Shown piece after piece: positions 44,818 to 56,907 of a stretch of 64,000 bases of DNA; the first letter of the stretch is position 1; each line of letters begins with the position of its first letter. The position numbers and the translations under genes were made by a program. The notes beneath the pieces are model-generated. The model saw only the letters and a list, made by a program, of their open reading frames with translations, had not been told where the DNA came from and did not search any database. The stretch is from the NCBI GenBank assembly GCA_949987705.1, contig OX465282.1:35614039-35678038 (forward strand), written 5' to 3'. The DNA is from Thereva unica (taxonomy: Eukaryota > Arthropoda > Insecta > Diptera > Therevidae).

Positions 44818-46050
44818 TGTGTTCCAAAATAACACCGTTAAGAAAATCGAACCCTAAACGTTTTTCGGGTCGCTGATCACGAAAATCGAAGCCCCGCGGT
44901 CCCAAAATTAGGGCGTCACCCCTAAAAATGCAAAAAAACACCCCTTTTTAGGGGGTTTTCGAGATTATTTCAGTAATAATGAAAACTAATGCGATGAAAT
45001 GCACTTTTTTTAATATTTATTAGCGAAAGGGGTTAATTTATACTAAATTAAGGCGAACTTAATGGCAAGGGGTACTCGTAAAGGGTTGAAAGTACCCCTA
45101 AATTGGCGAAAAATGGCAAAAATTGTAAAAAAAATAATTTTCCCCGAGTTTATGCTTCAAATTCGATTGTGGGCGTACTGTCAGGCAAAAATAAATTATT
45201 TTCAACCCTTAAGGGGTTAAAACTACCCCTACTATAATAAAAATAACTTTATCTAAAAAAATTGCAAACATTTTTTTTGCTTTTTGTTTGAAATTTGGTT
45301 CAAAAGGTATTATCAGCAAAAAAATAATTTTTTCAACTCTTAAGGGGGTAAAACTACCCCCACATTAAAATTGTAATTGGAATAAATTGAAATTTATTGT
45401 TTTGCATTAAAATTTTATATTTGATGAAATATTATTAAAACATTTGGAAATTTTTTAACCCTCTTAAAGGAGTTAAACCTTAGGGGTAAATTGAAAAAAA
45501 AAATTCTTTTCGTAGATTGCAATTTAAATTTTTTTTAATGAATTGTTTGAATAAAAATTCTTTTTATTAGAAAATATAAATTGATAAATTTTTGCAATTT
45601 TTTTTATATAAAGTTGTTTTTGTTATAGTAGGGGTAGTTTTAACCCCTTAAGGGTTGAAAATAATTTATTTTTGCCTGACAGTACGCCCACAATCGAATT
45701 TGAAGCATAAACTTGAAAAAAAAAAAAAATGTTTACAATTTTTGCCATTTTTGGCCGATTTAGGGGTAGTTCCAACTCTTTAGGACTACCCCTTACCATA
45801 AAGTTCGCCCTAATTTAGTATAAATCAACCACCTTCGCAAATAAATATTAAAAAAAAGTGCATTTCATCGCATTAGCTTTCATTATTACTGAAATAATCG
45901 CGAAAACCCCCTAAAAAGGGGTGTTTTTTGCATTTTTAGGAGTGACGCCCTAATTTTAGTACCGCGCGAGCTCGATTTTCGTGATCAGCGACCCCAAAAA
46001 CCTCTAGGGTTCGATTTTCTTAACGGCGTTATTTTGGAACACTCCCCCCC
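44818..46050. mobile_element. 1.23-kb foldback with 9-bp target duplication
   Basis: Left end TGTGTTCCAAAATAAC and right end GTTATTTTGGAACACT (with an extra C run) bound arms of about 440 bases (44818-45260; 45600-46050). Blocks such as AGGGGTAGTTTTAACCCCTT and complement repeat inside. CGCGTTATG flanks both ends exactly (44809-44817, 46051-46059). Nine-bp duplications are typical of Mutator-like elements. The centre is AT-rich and non-coding. Confidence 0.85.
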
Positions 46051-46059
46051 CGCGTTATG

Positions 46060-46900
46060 AATGGACTAAAAGCTTCAATCGGAGCATATTAAAAAATCGC
46101 TCCTCTTTGCAGCATTTCGATTATTTCCCGCTGGATAGCTTAGGGATTAATTCTGCCAAAGGAAAGATGAGTGCTGAGACCCCAAGCTAAGCACAAGGCC
46201 CTATTTATATAAAACTTGTTCCATTCTAGGCTACACTAAGTAATTTTAGAATTGTTCATCCGCGAATAAAGAATCGACCGTTCAGTATATATGTATATAT
46301 TCAGTGCTCTGAATGAACTCATTCTTACCACAAATTTTTTTAGTCTAAGATTTTTTGGAACTTATCTTCCAAACTATTTTGGCCCCAGGCCTCGCAAGGT
46401 GGTGTGGCGGGCCTAGTTATGCCTCGTAAAACAAGTATATCCCGATGACCAGCCAACAAAGGCTGTGACGCAGTCAGTACCACACTACCAGGTGAGCAAA
46501 ATGAATACCGGACTTAAGCGGAGCTTTGGGATCCTCTTATTAACCGGTTAAGCTTGCGGGATGCCTTACTAGGGCTACCTCTGAGGACATAGGTAAAGGG
46601 CACACTTACTATTTTATGATACGACTTAGCGTTTAAGAGATACATTTACAAACTGATTTTTTGATCTTTTGAATAATTTTTTTTGTTACCAACGATCTTT
46701 GGAGAAATTCAACATTTCATTTATAAAGATGTTATTAAGGGAAAGTCCAATGTCTATATAAAACTATGTACACCTATCTGTAACACGATGTGATCTATTT
46801 AACCCTACTGGTATCAATTTAATCAATGCAACAAATGGACAGCAAGAGTTGAAATGGAGAATTCAGCGAGAGAAAAAAAAAATAGAATTCAGCAAGAGAA
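46060..46900. other. LTR-like remnant, no gene
   Basis: TATTTATATAAAACTTG (about 46203) resembles a TATA box, and GAATAAAGAATC (about 46263) a poly-A signal, as in an LTR. No LTR ends were identified. The rest shows nothing recognisable. Confidence 0.3.
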
Positions 46901-46906
46901 AAAAAT

Positions 46907-47045
46907 TAGTGGGCGTAAGACCACACTTTAGAAGTGGTAACTTCTATGGCTAGTCTATATTTCCATATCAATCTCAATACAAGAGGAAAAGGATCAATAT
47001 ATTTTATTTATGAGTATTCTGTTAAAGTTTATTTAATTGTTACTT
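46907..47045. repeat. dispersed repeat, copy 2
   Basis: The partner of 3955-4088 in the same orientation. It lies directly beside the 3' end of the RTE-like LINE, so the repeat was probably present before the LINE inserted. Confidence 0.45.
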
Positions 47046-47084
47046 ATATGTACTCACTCCAAAATGTGTTGCAATGTTTTGGAA

Positions 47085-50000
47085 ATTAAACTCATCATCA
47101 TCGTCATTGCGCTCCTTTAATCCCTCATGGGACATAGGGCGGAAACAGTTGCCCTCCAGCGGACTCTGTTTTGCGCGACAGCTCTCAGCTCCGACCAGGA
47201 TCTCCCAGTTGTTGCGGCTTCTGCTAGTAGGGTTCTCCTCCACGTTGTTCTAGGTCGTCCTACTTGACGGGATCCTTGCGGATTCCAGTCAAGGGCCTGT
47301 TTGGCTAGATTTTCGTTTTCGCGTCGCAAGGTGTGGCCAACCCAATTCCATTTCCTTGGCCTGATTTGGTCGTCTATCCTTTCTTGGCCGGCACGGCGCC
47401 ATAGTTCTTCGTTTGAAATTCTATCTTGCCAACGGATTTTTAGGATACGACGAAGGCATCTGTTGATGAAGACTTGTAGGCGCCCTGTGATGAATTGGGT
47501 GACTTTCCATGTTTCGCAACCATACAAAAGTACTGCCTTCACATTGGAGTTGAACAGCCGCAATTTGGTGTTAGTTGAGATCTCCGTTGATCTCCATATG
47601 CGGAACAGGCATGCATATGCGCCTCGTGCTTTATTTATTCTGGAACTGACATCTTCTTCTGCACCGCCATTTTCGGTAATAATACTACCGAGGTAGCAGA
47701 ATTTATCGACCAGTTCCACGTCACGGTTATTCAGCGCAGTCCGTTCAATGGTGTTTGCATTTATCCGCATTTCTTTAGTTTTAGTTGGATTTATCCTTAA
47801 GCCTGCTGGACTACTTTCTGTTGCCAAATTGTTAATCATGTTTTTGAGGTCCTGGTGTCTGTGGGCCAGCAAACAGATATCATCTGCGTAGTCGAGATCC
47901 TTAAGGCGGTCTAACAAACCCCATTGTATGCCGCCTGTTCTACTATCTAGAGCGCCGACAAGGATGAAATAGTAAAGGCGAGAGTAGACATCCTTGTCGT
48001 ACTCCTGAGCTCACCTCGAAGCGCTGTCGGATAATTTTCCATTATGGAGAACTCTGCATTTGGAATTGTTGTATAGGGCTTTTATCAATTCTATTATTTT
48101 ATCAGGCAGTCCACGTCGCCGTAGTGCCTGCCATATAAAGCTCCTATTGACCGAGTCGAACGCTTTCTCATAATCTACGAAAGCAAGGTAAAGGGGGATC
48201 GGAATTCAGTAGACTGTCCCACTATTATTCGTAAGGTGTTGATATGATCAATACATGAGCGGCCCTTCCTGAATCCGGCCTGCTGCCTCCTAAGCGTTCG
48301 GTCTACTGCCTCACTTATCCTAGATAGTAATATATGGGACAAAATTTTGCCCACAGTAGATAGTAAACAGATGCCTCTCCAGTTGTCGCAAATTGTTAGG
48401 TCCCCCTTTTTTGGTATTTTGACTATGATACCTTCCGTCTAATCCTCCGGAAAGGTACAGGTGTTCCATGCTATTTCTAGGATTGGCTGAAGCGCATCTG
48501 CTATGAGGCTTGAGTCGGCTTTCAACAATTCTGGCGGGATGCCATCTTTCCCAGCTGCTTTACCATTGGCCATCGCATGAATTGCGGTTACTATTTCCGT
48601 CTTGGATGGGACCCTGGTGGTGATTCGAATTGGCTGTGCATTGCTGCTGGTTTCCTGAGGTTCCTGTGTAAATGAACCATTCAGGGCGGCGAAGAAGTAA
48701 TCTCTCCATCTTTGGAGCTGCTCCTCGTCACTGCACAGCAGCCTTCCATCCGCACTCTTAACGGCATGTTTTTTAGTAGCTTTCCGTGAGCTGTTTAGTA
48801 ATTTGGTGCAGCACCTTACTGCTGCCTGTGTTTGCCGCGTTTTCCGCTTTATCTGCGAACTCATTTATCTGCTGCCTTTTATCACGCCGGACACTTCTTT
48901 TTACCTCCCGGTGTAATTGGGAGTATTCCCTTTCCAGTTGGTAACGTCTTTCAGGGTCGCTTGTAGAGTTTACTTTATTTTTTTGGGCTCTCCTGCGTTC
49001 TATTTTTTGCCAGGTTGTGTCCGAGATCCAGTACTGCTGGTTTCTTTGGACATAACCGATGCTCGTTTCCGCAGCCGTCAATATTGCGCCCTTTGTCCTA
49101 CTCCACAGCACTTCAATATTTGTGTCATCAGAAACGTTGTGCTGGTTTAATATTTGTTGTAGGTTTTCATCAAATTCCCGCTTTTTAACGCTCTCCCGCA
49201 GAAGATCTACGTTGAACCGTCTACGGTTTATAGCATCGCGTTGTACGTTTCTGATTGCGGCGATTTTAAGGCGAATAGTTGCTACTACCAAATGGTGGTC
49301 GCTTCCAGTGTCTGCTCCCCTGAAACTCCTGACATCCTCAAGGATAGTTCTCCATCTGCGGCTGACGGCCACATGATCTATCTGATTTCTCGTTCTACCA
49401 TCGGGCGATACCCAGGTCTCTTTGTGTATCTTCTTGTGACAAAAGTAAGTTCCACCTACCATGAGTTGATGGGAGCTACAGAAGTCAACGAAAAGCTCAC
49501 CATTGTTATTGGTAACTTGGCTTAGACCTTAATTTCCAATTGTTTGTTCAAGGCCGGTGTTGTCACGGCCGATCTGTGCGTTTAAGTCACCCATTAAAAC
49601 AATGATGTCTCCCCTTGGAATAGAGCGAAAAACCTCATTCAGCCGCAAATAGAACTCGTCTTTGATGTCATCTTCAGCGTCCTCAGTTAGAGCATAGCAT
49701 TGGACTACCGTAGTACTTCTTAGTCTGGTACGCAGGCGCACGGTATTAATCCTCTCAGAAACTGGTGACCAGCTAATGAGGCTGGACTTGGCTTCTTTGG
49801 TGAGTATTACACCAACGCCACTCCTACGGCTTTCAGTTTCGTTTCTCCCAGAATATAAAAAGGACTCACCATTTGGGCAGATATGTTCCCCGCATCGGGC
49901 CATCTGGTCTCGCTAAGTCCCATGATCTTGATTTTATATCGATTCATCTCGTTGAGGACTTCATCCAGCCGTCCCTCAGCCAGCAGTGTTCTCACATTCC

Positions 50001-50150
50001 ATGATCCGATTCGTGTCCTTGTTCGAAAAGCAAAGGTCGTCGTCGTGTTGTCCATCCGGTTCCGAGGCATTGTTTGCCGATTCGTAGCAATGGTATTTTT
50101 TATGGGAGCGGGTTGCTAACCCTCAGCCCGACCGACGTAAAGCTTTGTTT
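47085..50150 (-). mobile_element. RTE-like LINE, near full length, broken
   Basis: Minus strand, from about 50150 (5') to a 3' end with short GAT repeats (plus-strand CATCATCATCGTC at 47093-47105), typical of RTE elements. One ORF with endonuclease and RT is spread over at least five frames (see the coding entry). The target duplication was not found. Confidence 0.8.
47117..50070 (-). pseudogene. RTE-like endonuclease-reverse transcriptase
   Basis: From ATG 50070: endonuclease GSWNVRTLLAEGRL and MGLSETRW, then a frame change to 49903-49529 (VLMGDLNAQIGRDNTG), a stop, and 49462-48773 with QIDHVAVSRRW and DTGSDHHLVVA. The linker and RT start (48864-48439: MANGKAAGKDGIPPELL) end in a stop at about 48438. 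Two degenerate frames hold GWRGICLLSTVGKI-like and RQQAGFRKGRSCIDH-like RT motifs (48400-48230). 47917-47117 has the catalytic LDYADDICLL, CYLGSIITENGGAEEDV and the C-terminal PRKWNWVGHTLRR and GRPRTTW. The frame breaks make it non-functional. Confidence 0.85.
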
Positions 50151-50159
50151 TGTGGCGCA

Positions 50160-50698
50160 GAGAGCTCGCCATTCGCCCGTCTCCCGTTAGCTCCTTCCGA
50201 AGAAGTACCCCAGGGGGCACCGCGGGGAGGTGATATTAGGACTTGCTAACAGGTCTGCTAGGTGTTTGTCTGCAGTGACTTTTCTCGGGTTTTGGCAGAG
50301 GTGGCAAATCGGGTACCACCACTTTCCGAGGTCTTTGTTAATTGAACTATTTGTCCTAAACTTATCACACAAATATCGGACGATGGATGACTGGGATAAT
50401 GTAGTTTTTAGGGAAAATAGTAGATAATATTTAGTAGATAATATATAGTAATAAATACCTAATACCTCATAGGAAATATGAAGTACATAGTACACAGTGC
50501 ATATCGTCGGGTTGATGCAATAGTCACGAAACAGAAATTTTTGCTATTTTAAAAAGTGTTCAAATATGCAAAAAGGTCATATTATATTCAGCCAAATTCA
50601 GGGATCTAAATTTTTATGGGAATCTACTCTTTGAAGTTTTTTCAGAACATAGTATATAATATGCAGTAGATTGTATATAGTAGGTACGTAATAGATAG
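50160..50698. other. no gene; TAGTATATA-rich DNA
   Basis: The left part may be LINE 5' untranslated sequence. 50400-50500 and 50640-50700 are made of degenerate TAGTAGATAATAT-type words. No coding sequence is supported. Confidence 0.4.
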
Positions 50699-51222
50699 TA
50701 GGGGTATTCACGCTTTGTTGTATTCAGCCTTGTATCGTTGTATTGAGTGTATTTGGTTACACCTTTGTAAAATAATACAAGGCTTACTCATATAAAAATA
50801 TTTACAAGAGCGTTGTAATTTTACTACACTAAAAAGTGTTGTATTACGTATTGTATCGTTGTATTAATATATTTGACAGGTGTTCAAAACGGATCAGGAT
50901 ATGGTAAATTGAAGGTCATCAATTTCAGATTCGAGATCTTAGAAAATTTTCATATTTTATTGGTAAAACTTATGGAAATAATAAAAGTTACCCGAATCGT
51001 CAATCTCGTTAATTTCCGTCACTGCAATTTTCATTACTTCGTCAAGTAAAATTTCTTTTGGACTTTTCCGCGGCATCTTGACTACCTCTCAAAACGAAAA
51101 AATTGTCTTCTTCTTCGATGTATTTACAATAGATTGCAAACGGAGCGTTCACTCTTCGTTGTAAATTTGCATTGTATATTTGCACCGTTTACAATGATAC
51201 ACTTTAGCGTGAATACCCCTAG
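50699..51222. mobile_element. 524-bp element with GGGGTATTCACGCT termini
   Basis: Left end AGTAGGGGTATTCACGCT and right end AGCGTGAATACCCCTAGT are inverted. Inside, the minus strand (51076-50955) has a short frame MPRKSPKEILLDEVMKI that may be the start of a lost transposase or accessory gene. TTGTATTCAG/TTGTATCGTTGTATT words repeat near the left end. The target duplication is unresolved. Confidence 0.65.
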
Positions 51223-51263
51223 TATATAATACATAGTAAATAATATAACATACTACCCCAGAT

Positions 51264-51777
51264 ATGTAAGTAAAATACTGATGCCCAGTCGAATAGGCGA
51301 AACGCCGAAACGTATTCCATGTTACCGAAAGCGATTAATCCAAGCAAATTATTTACATATTGCATCCATGTAGCTGGCTAGAGCATGGCAGCTTTTAGTC
51401 GAGGTCCAGCAACACACAGCAGCTATGGTGTGCGGGAATATGACATGAATTGTGAGAGCGGCGTCTGCATTGCGAGAATATGAAATGAATGCTGAGATCA
51501 GCTTCTGCATTGCAACATTGAAACGCTATCCCTCCCACCAAGCGCGGGCTATTTTGCCTCGCACACCATAGAATTATACGCTGCTGTTTGTAGGTGGAGC
51601 TAAACCAAAAGTTTCCATGCTCTAGCCAGCTACATCTACATAGCCACAAGTGCCCGGAAACGGATGCGCAACAAACGTGCGCCTGACACGAATTCTTGGT
51701 TTTTTACCCCTGTCGAAAAAGTACCAATCGTGCCTAAAGAAGTTAACACTTCAAAAGTTAACACTTCATTAACGTAA
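51264..51777 (+). repeat. ~515-bp retroposon-like repeat, copy 1
   Basis: It starts ATGTAAGTAAAATACTGATG, and TACTACCCCAGAT occurs on both sides (ending at 51263 and beginning at 51778), a 13-bp duplication that points to retroposition. The right end has short repeats (GTTAACACTTCA twice). Inside lies an inverted repeat with ends ATGTAGCTGGCTAGAGCATG (51368) and complement (to about 51637). A second copy is at 56350-56890. No coding sequence; it could be a SINE or LINE tail. Confidence 0.65.
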
Positions 51778-51789
51778 CCTACTACCCCA

Positions 51790-52375
51790 GATTGTTAGGA
51801 TCTTAAAATTCTAAAATGGAAGATAATTAAATTAATAAAATAGGGATAGTTAATTCATATGTTTTACCCAGGATGAATGCCAATTATGTGTGATGTCCTT
51901 AGTGCTTGTCCCTTAGCTGTTTTAAAACTTGAGGCTGCTGATCCGGTTTTTTTCAGATGACGATTCAGCTGGGGCTCTGGGGATCATAGCCCAAAGAGAC
52001 GGAAGTTAGGCAGCATTTCACCATCATAACCTGTAGCAGCGGCTGTAGAGTCCTTGGAAGCCGGAGGAAACTAGCAGCACTTAATCTCGACAGCATTTCA
52101 CCAGCATAACCTTTAGCAGCGGCTGTAGAGTCCTTGGAACACAATCTAGATAACTTATATTATTAGAGAGTCAGAGAATTGTTATAATAACCTTGGCACT
52201 TGTAAGCGCGACGTAGGGCTCCAGCAGCGATCCTAACCTCCCACATTTCCGCTAAGGAATCCACCGGAAATATACAGTCAAAAAAAATTAAAATCCCAGA
52301 AGAGCTGACCAGCAAACAGGGCGAGCTCAGATGAGTTGAATCTAAAAGAATCATCCAATTTAGGAAACCTAGAAA
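51790..52375. repeat. no gene; 48-bp unit repeated twice
   Basis: CAGCATTTCACCATCATAAC..TAGAGTCCTTGGAA at about 52012-52060 recurs at about 52090-52138 with few differences. Nothing else is recognisable. Confidence 0.5.
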
Positions 52376-53043
52376 TGTGGCCGGGGGCTGTCAAGTCCCA
52401 CTTTGTAATTTGAAATTTCGGCCCGCCCGGCCTCTAGAATTTTTTTTTTGGAATGAAAAATGGGTTGCCTTGGACCCAGTGCGCCTCCTAAAACCAAAAC
52501 TAAGATAAATTATATTTTTAAATAATATTACATTCCCGATTCTAAGCGGGTTAAACCGATTCGTGGGCGCACTGGAAATCCCTAAAATAGTGGGCATTTC
52601 CCCTTATAAACCGGGCCCCTGGAGCGATCAGTCTCTCAGTTCAGTACGAGTTAGCAGTGATAGTGACACTTTAATAGTAATTTTTGGTCAGTGGTTCGTA
52701 GTGGAAAGAAGTGCTAAGTGGAGAAATAGGAACAGGATCGTTGGCGGAGTTTTGCACGTGCAGAGTTTTGAAGTTAAAAGTTAAGTATTTTCAAGTTAAT
52801 TGTTGTATAATTTTTAATTGCATAAAGCGGAATAAATTAATTACCTAGAATTTAAATATATTTGAAAATATTGATTGAACATATATATATATTTTTTTTT
52901 GATTTTTATTGTGCGAAGTGGAATAAAGTAGAAAAAAAGGCACTCCTTTGTTTCTTTTAAAGGAAAGATTTTAATATTTTTTTTTGTGTATCTTACGGTG
53001 GGTTCAAGCCCCACGTGCCTGGTTCGTAGACCGTAAAACTACG
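52376..53043 (+). mobile_element. lone LTR with promoter and following primer site
   Basis: TGTGGCCGGGGGC at 52376 may be the LTR start. A strong core promoter follows: TTATAAA at 52604-52610 and TCAGT initiator-like words 20-35 bases downstream. TGGCGCCC at 53044-53051 right after the end resembles a tRNA-Lys-type primer-binding site. No coding part follows; the LOA/R1-like LINE starts at 53163. The element is a 5' LTR stub, superfamily uncertain (gypsy-like). Confidence 0.55.
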
Positions 53044-53190
53044 TGGCGCCCATTTACTTTTAAGTTTTCCCTATAAGTCCGTTGGGTCTCTTTCGAACCA
53101 CCCCGACGCTGAGCGTAGCCGGGCCGTACGCGGAAATTAGCCCGTAACAAGATATGTATGTATATATATAGATTTTCGAGGGATATCGAA

Positions 53191-56098
53191 TCAGACCACT
53201 ATTTGCGGGTCCCTTTTCGTCCCTCTGCCTAGAGTCATCTTATTGGGGTTGCATTGCTCCCTTACTTCGACTCCCCTAGTTATCGCAAGCAGCTGATTGA
53301 AGGGAGTCTGCCTCATGTCCTCCATCCAATGTAGTCCAGTTATGGCAGCCCTTTTCCTCGCCACCGCCGGACAGTGACACACTATGTGTGTGGTCGTCTC
53401 AGGTTCCTCCAGGCACATCCGACAGGTGTCATCCTCCAGAATTCCCATTCTTTTTAGGTGATACCTGAAACATCCGTGTCCTGTAATCAGTGCCACCAAC
53501 CATCTGAGGGTTCTCCTTTGCATATGCAGGATCCTTCTTCTGGCTGCGGTAATCGGCAACGTAAGCACCATCTTAGCCTGCCTACACGTGGTCATAGCGT
53601 CCCACCGTCTCCGGTGTTCCTCAGCGACCCATTTCTCGATGTAGTTCCTTACCAACCCTCTGCCAATGGCAGAGTATGGCTCCGGTCCCCAGAATTCCGA
53701 GGTTGACCCCTGTTTTGCCAGGTTGTCAGCCTTTTCGTTCCCATCGATGCCTGTATGTCCTCTAACCCAAGCTAGCGTCACGTTGTTTTGTTGCGCACAC
53801 CTGTTCAGTTTTTGGACACATTCCAACGCCAGAGACGCATTAATCTCTGTCTGGTTCATGCGCTTAATCACAGCCTGATTGTCCAGTGCTATAAGGATAC
53901 TTCTTCCCTGCACCTGACCCTCATTTATGTGATCCAGCACGTGCAGCAGAGCAAGCATTTCCGCCTGGTAGACTGAGGTGTAATTCCCCAAAGCCAGAGA
54001 GCAGGTCAGATTTAAGTCCTCTGAGAAGACTCCCGCACCTGCTCTGCCGTCAATCATGGATCCGTCCGTGAAGATATATATGTCTTCCGGTCTCCCTTCC
54101 GGGAGCGTTCCGTTCCCTATGAGGGTTTTATGATACCTTTCGATCACCCTCATTTTTGTGATCCCTTCCATGGGCATCATGAGCTCCCTAATCCCTTTAA
54201 TGCGATCCAGGATCTTCATGTGCCCATATAAGGTTCCTGACGCCTGCCATGCGGCATCCCGTCTCATCCGAATCGCTGAGGCTGCCGCAGTCTTCATCAC
54301 CTGGAGATCTAACGGCAGCAGACCTAACAGCGCCTCCAATGCCGCGGCGGGTGTGGTGCGGAAAGCACCGCTCACACCTACGCTGGCCATTCTTTGCACC
54401 TTGTCCAAATGCCTCTTGACGGTTTTCTGTGTGGCTTTAGTCCACCAGACCACCGAGGCATAAGTTATGATGGGTCTCACCATCATGGTATATGTCCAGT
54501 ATGCTAACCTTGGTGAGATACCCCACCTTAGTCCACATACTCTTCTGCACTGGTGAAGCACCCTTGTCGCCTTCTTAATCTTCTCTTCAACGTGGTATTT
54601 CCAGGTTAGTCGCGAGTCCAAGTATACACCCAGATACTTGACCATCCCAGACACCTTGATCCTCGATCCAAAAAGCATGAGGGGCTGAAAATCCAGATCT
54701 TTAATCTTCCTAGTGAAGATTATCGCGTCTGTCTTATTGGCATTTATGGTGAGGCCCTGTTCCGTACACCACTGCTCAACCACTTGGAGTGCATTCCTCA
54801 TGATATCTGCCGTAGTGCTCATAAACTTGCCACGTGCCACAATCGCTACATCATCTGCATACCCAACGGTATGCACGCCCATTACCTCTAGCCGCCTAAG
54901 CAGAGTGTCCACAGTGATGTTCCACAGGAGGGGCGATAGGACCCCGCCCTGTGGGCATTTTCTGAAGTCTGCTGGCCTCAGATATGCTCTCCATGCTCGA
55001 GCAGAAGTCCCTCCACGACTCCCTTTTCCGTCGTCGCAGAGTTTGTTTTATTTCTCTTTTCTTGGCTTTGTAATTCTCCCAGGCAACCGGGTCATTGCAC
55101 CTCATCGCTTGGTTGAAAGCCCTTCCGACCTCTTTCTTCAGTTTCTCCAGCTCCCTACACCACCAGGGTGTGGGATCATGGTCATCCACTGACGTAAGAG
55201 GACACGCCACTCGAAAAGCGTTCTCTATCGCTGTCTGCAGGACATGCAACTGAGACTCTGCTTCTCTTGTGGTTTTCGGTGCCCTTGGCACACGCTCCCC
55301 GAGATTCCTGCGCAACATTTCAGTATATCTAGACGTGTCCGTGTTGCGGGGAATTCTCGTTGTTCTAATTCCGTCTCCCCTGCCCGGGGTTCCGTACGCT
55401 ATCTCAAATGAAATGGCTCTGTGATCTGACATAGTCGTCCGATCCATCACCTCCCAGTTGGTCAATCTTGTCAACATCCGGTTGCTGCATAGAGTTATAT
55501 CTATGACTTCCCTTCGTCTAGCATCGACGAAGGTTGGTTCTACCCCTCTATTTGCAATAACTAGATTGTTGCATTCCACAAATTCGAGCAAAGCCTCTCC
55601 TCTATGGTTGTCGTTGGTGCTTCCCCACACCGTGTTGTGTGCATTTGCGTCGCAATCAACTATTAACCCTGTGCCTTTTTCGCCACAGGTAATAACCAGA
55701 ATTTCCAACTCCCTGGTGGGCGGAGGATCTGGCGAATCGTACGGAAGGTAGGCTGAGGCTAGAATGAAAGCCCCACTTCCAGTACCTACGCGTACTGCTG
55801 TGAGATCTGGTGTGCACAAGTGCGGCAGTAAAACCGCCTGCACTCCGTGTTTCACCAGCACACACGTCCTCACTCTTTCATTCGCATTGGGAACGTACAG
55901 AGTGTCAAAGCTCCCAGATAGTCCCCTAATCCTACCCTTGTAGATCCAGGGTTCCTGTATGAGAGCAATATCCAGCTTCATCTCACCGAAGCCTCGCGTC
56001 ATCATTGCTGATGCTGCTCTGCTATGGTATAGATTCAACTGGCAAACCTTTAATTGCCGGAACTGGCCCACCTCCCGCCCAGCTGACGAGGATTCCAT
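53191..56098 (-). pseudogene. LOA/R1-like ORF2: endonuclease, partial RT, RNase H
   Basis: From ATG 56098: endonuclease with QLNLYHSRAA, ALIQEPW, VDCDANAHNTVWGS and MSDHRAISFE; a linker DPTPWWCRELEKLKKEV. After SEASRLQK (about 54990) the frame switches and enters late RT (54912 on) at the LLRRLEVMG..GYADDVAIV block, so the RT fingers and most of the palm are deleted. The rest is fully open to 53191: thumb, then RNase H with FTDGSMIDG, YQAEMLAL, ALDNQAV and WVRGHTGIDGNEKAD, and a CCHC-like C-terminal motif (CRMCLEEPETTTHIVCHC). RNase H after RT is typical of LOA and I clades. Confidence 0.85.
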
Positions 56099-56099
56099 T

Positions 56100-56345
56100 T
56101 CACTGGTCCCCTTGTTCAGCTGCCTTTCCGGCCGGCTCTACCATTTCCTCCGGCTTGTCCTTCTGGAATCGCACGTAGGCAAGGTCCAGCCCGCAGTTGA
56201 GTTTCCCCCCGCCTCCCTCCGCCTCCTTCTTCGGACACCATACGGTGAGAATGGTACCGCCGTTTTTCGCGTCACCATATCTGCCTATGCGACTGACCCT
56301 CCACTTAGAAGTGTCCGTCACACAGGCATTTTGACGACGTAATCT
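56100..56345 (-). pseudogene. LOA/R1-like ORF1, last ~80 codons
   Basis: The minus frame encodes TDTSKWRVSRIGRYGDAKNG, WCPKKEAEGGGGKLNCGL and EPAGKAAEQGDQ, ending a few bases from the ORF2 ATG. No zinc knuckle is left because of the 5' truncation. The call rests on position and continuity. Confidence 0.55.
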
Positions 56346-56349
56346 GGGT

Positions 56350-56890
56350 AGATATGTATGTAAGTAAAATACAGATGCCCAGTCGAATGGGCGAAACACC
56401 GAAACGTATTCCATATTGCCGAAAGAGATTAATCCAAACAAAATATGTAAATATTGCAGCCATGTAGCTGGCTAGAGCATGGCAGTTTTTAAGCGGGCTT
56501 CAGCAACAGACAGCAGCGATGGTGTGCGAGAGGATGAAATGAATGGTGAGAGCGGCGTCTGCATCGCGAGAATATGAAATGAATATGTGGGACAACATGA
56601 CATGAATTTTGAGAGCGGCGTCTACATTGCGCGAATATGAAATGAATGCTGAAAGCAGCTTCTGTATTGAAACATTGGAACCCAATCCTTCCCACCAATC
56701 GCAGGCTATTTTGCCTCGCACACCATAGAGGTACACGCTGCTGTTTGTAGGTGGAGTTCAACCAAAATTTTCCATGCTTTACCCAGCTACATAGTCTCAA
56801 TTGCCCAGAAACGGGTGTGCAAGAAAAGTGTGCATGACGCGAAAAAGTGCCAATGGTGCCTAAAGAAGTTAACCAACCCTTCAAAAATCT
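56350..56890 (+). repeat. ~515-bp retroposon-like repeat, copy 2
   Basis: It matches 51264-51777 along its length (GATGCCCAGTCGAATGGGCG, CGAAACGTATTCCAT, the GTAGCTGGCTAGAGCATGG inverted repeat, GCCTAAAGAAGTTAAC). An extra block of about 65 bases repeats the GAGAGCGGCGTCT..GAATATGAAATGAAT unit (56540-56650). The LOA/R1-like LINE inserted at its left edge. Confidence 0.65.
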
Positions 56891-56907
56891 GTTTGCGCCT
56901 TTAGTAG

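Larger units (their letters stand above)
53163..56349 (-). mobile_element. LOA/R1-like LINE, 5' truncated, internally deleted
   Basis: Minus-strand LINE with ORF1 end, ORF2 endonuclease, part of RT and RNase H. AGATATGTATGTA flanks it at 53150-53162 and 56350-56362, a 13-bp target duplication. The 3' end is a TATATATAT run (plus 53161-53171). The 5' truncation lies inside ORF1 (about 56345). Confidence 0.85.

Noticed and set aside
49059..49525. Plus-strand frames of 94-105 codons
   Set aside because: Shadows of the RTE-like ORF on the minus strand.
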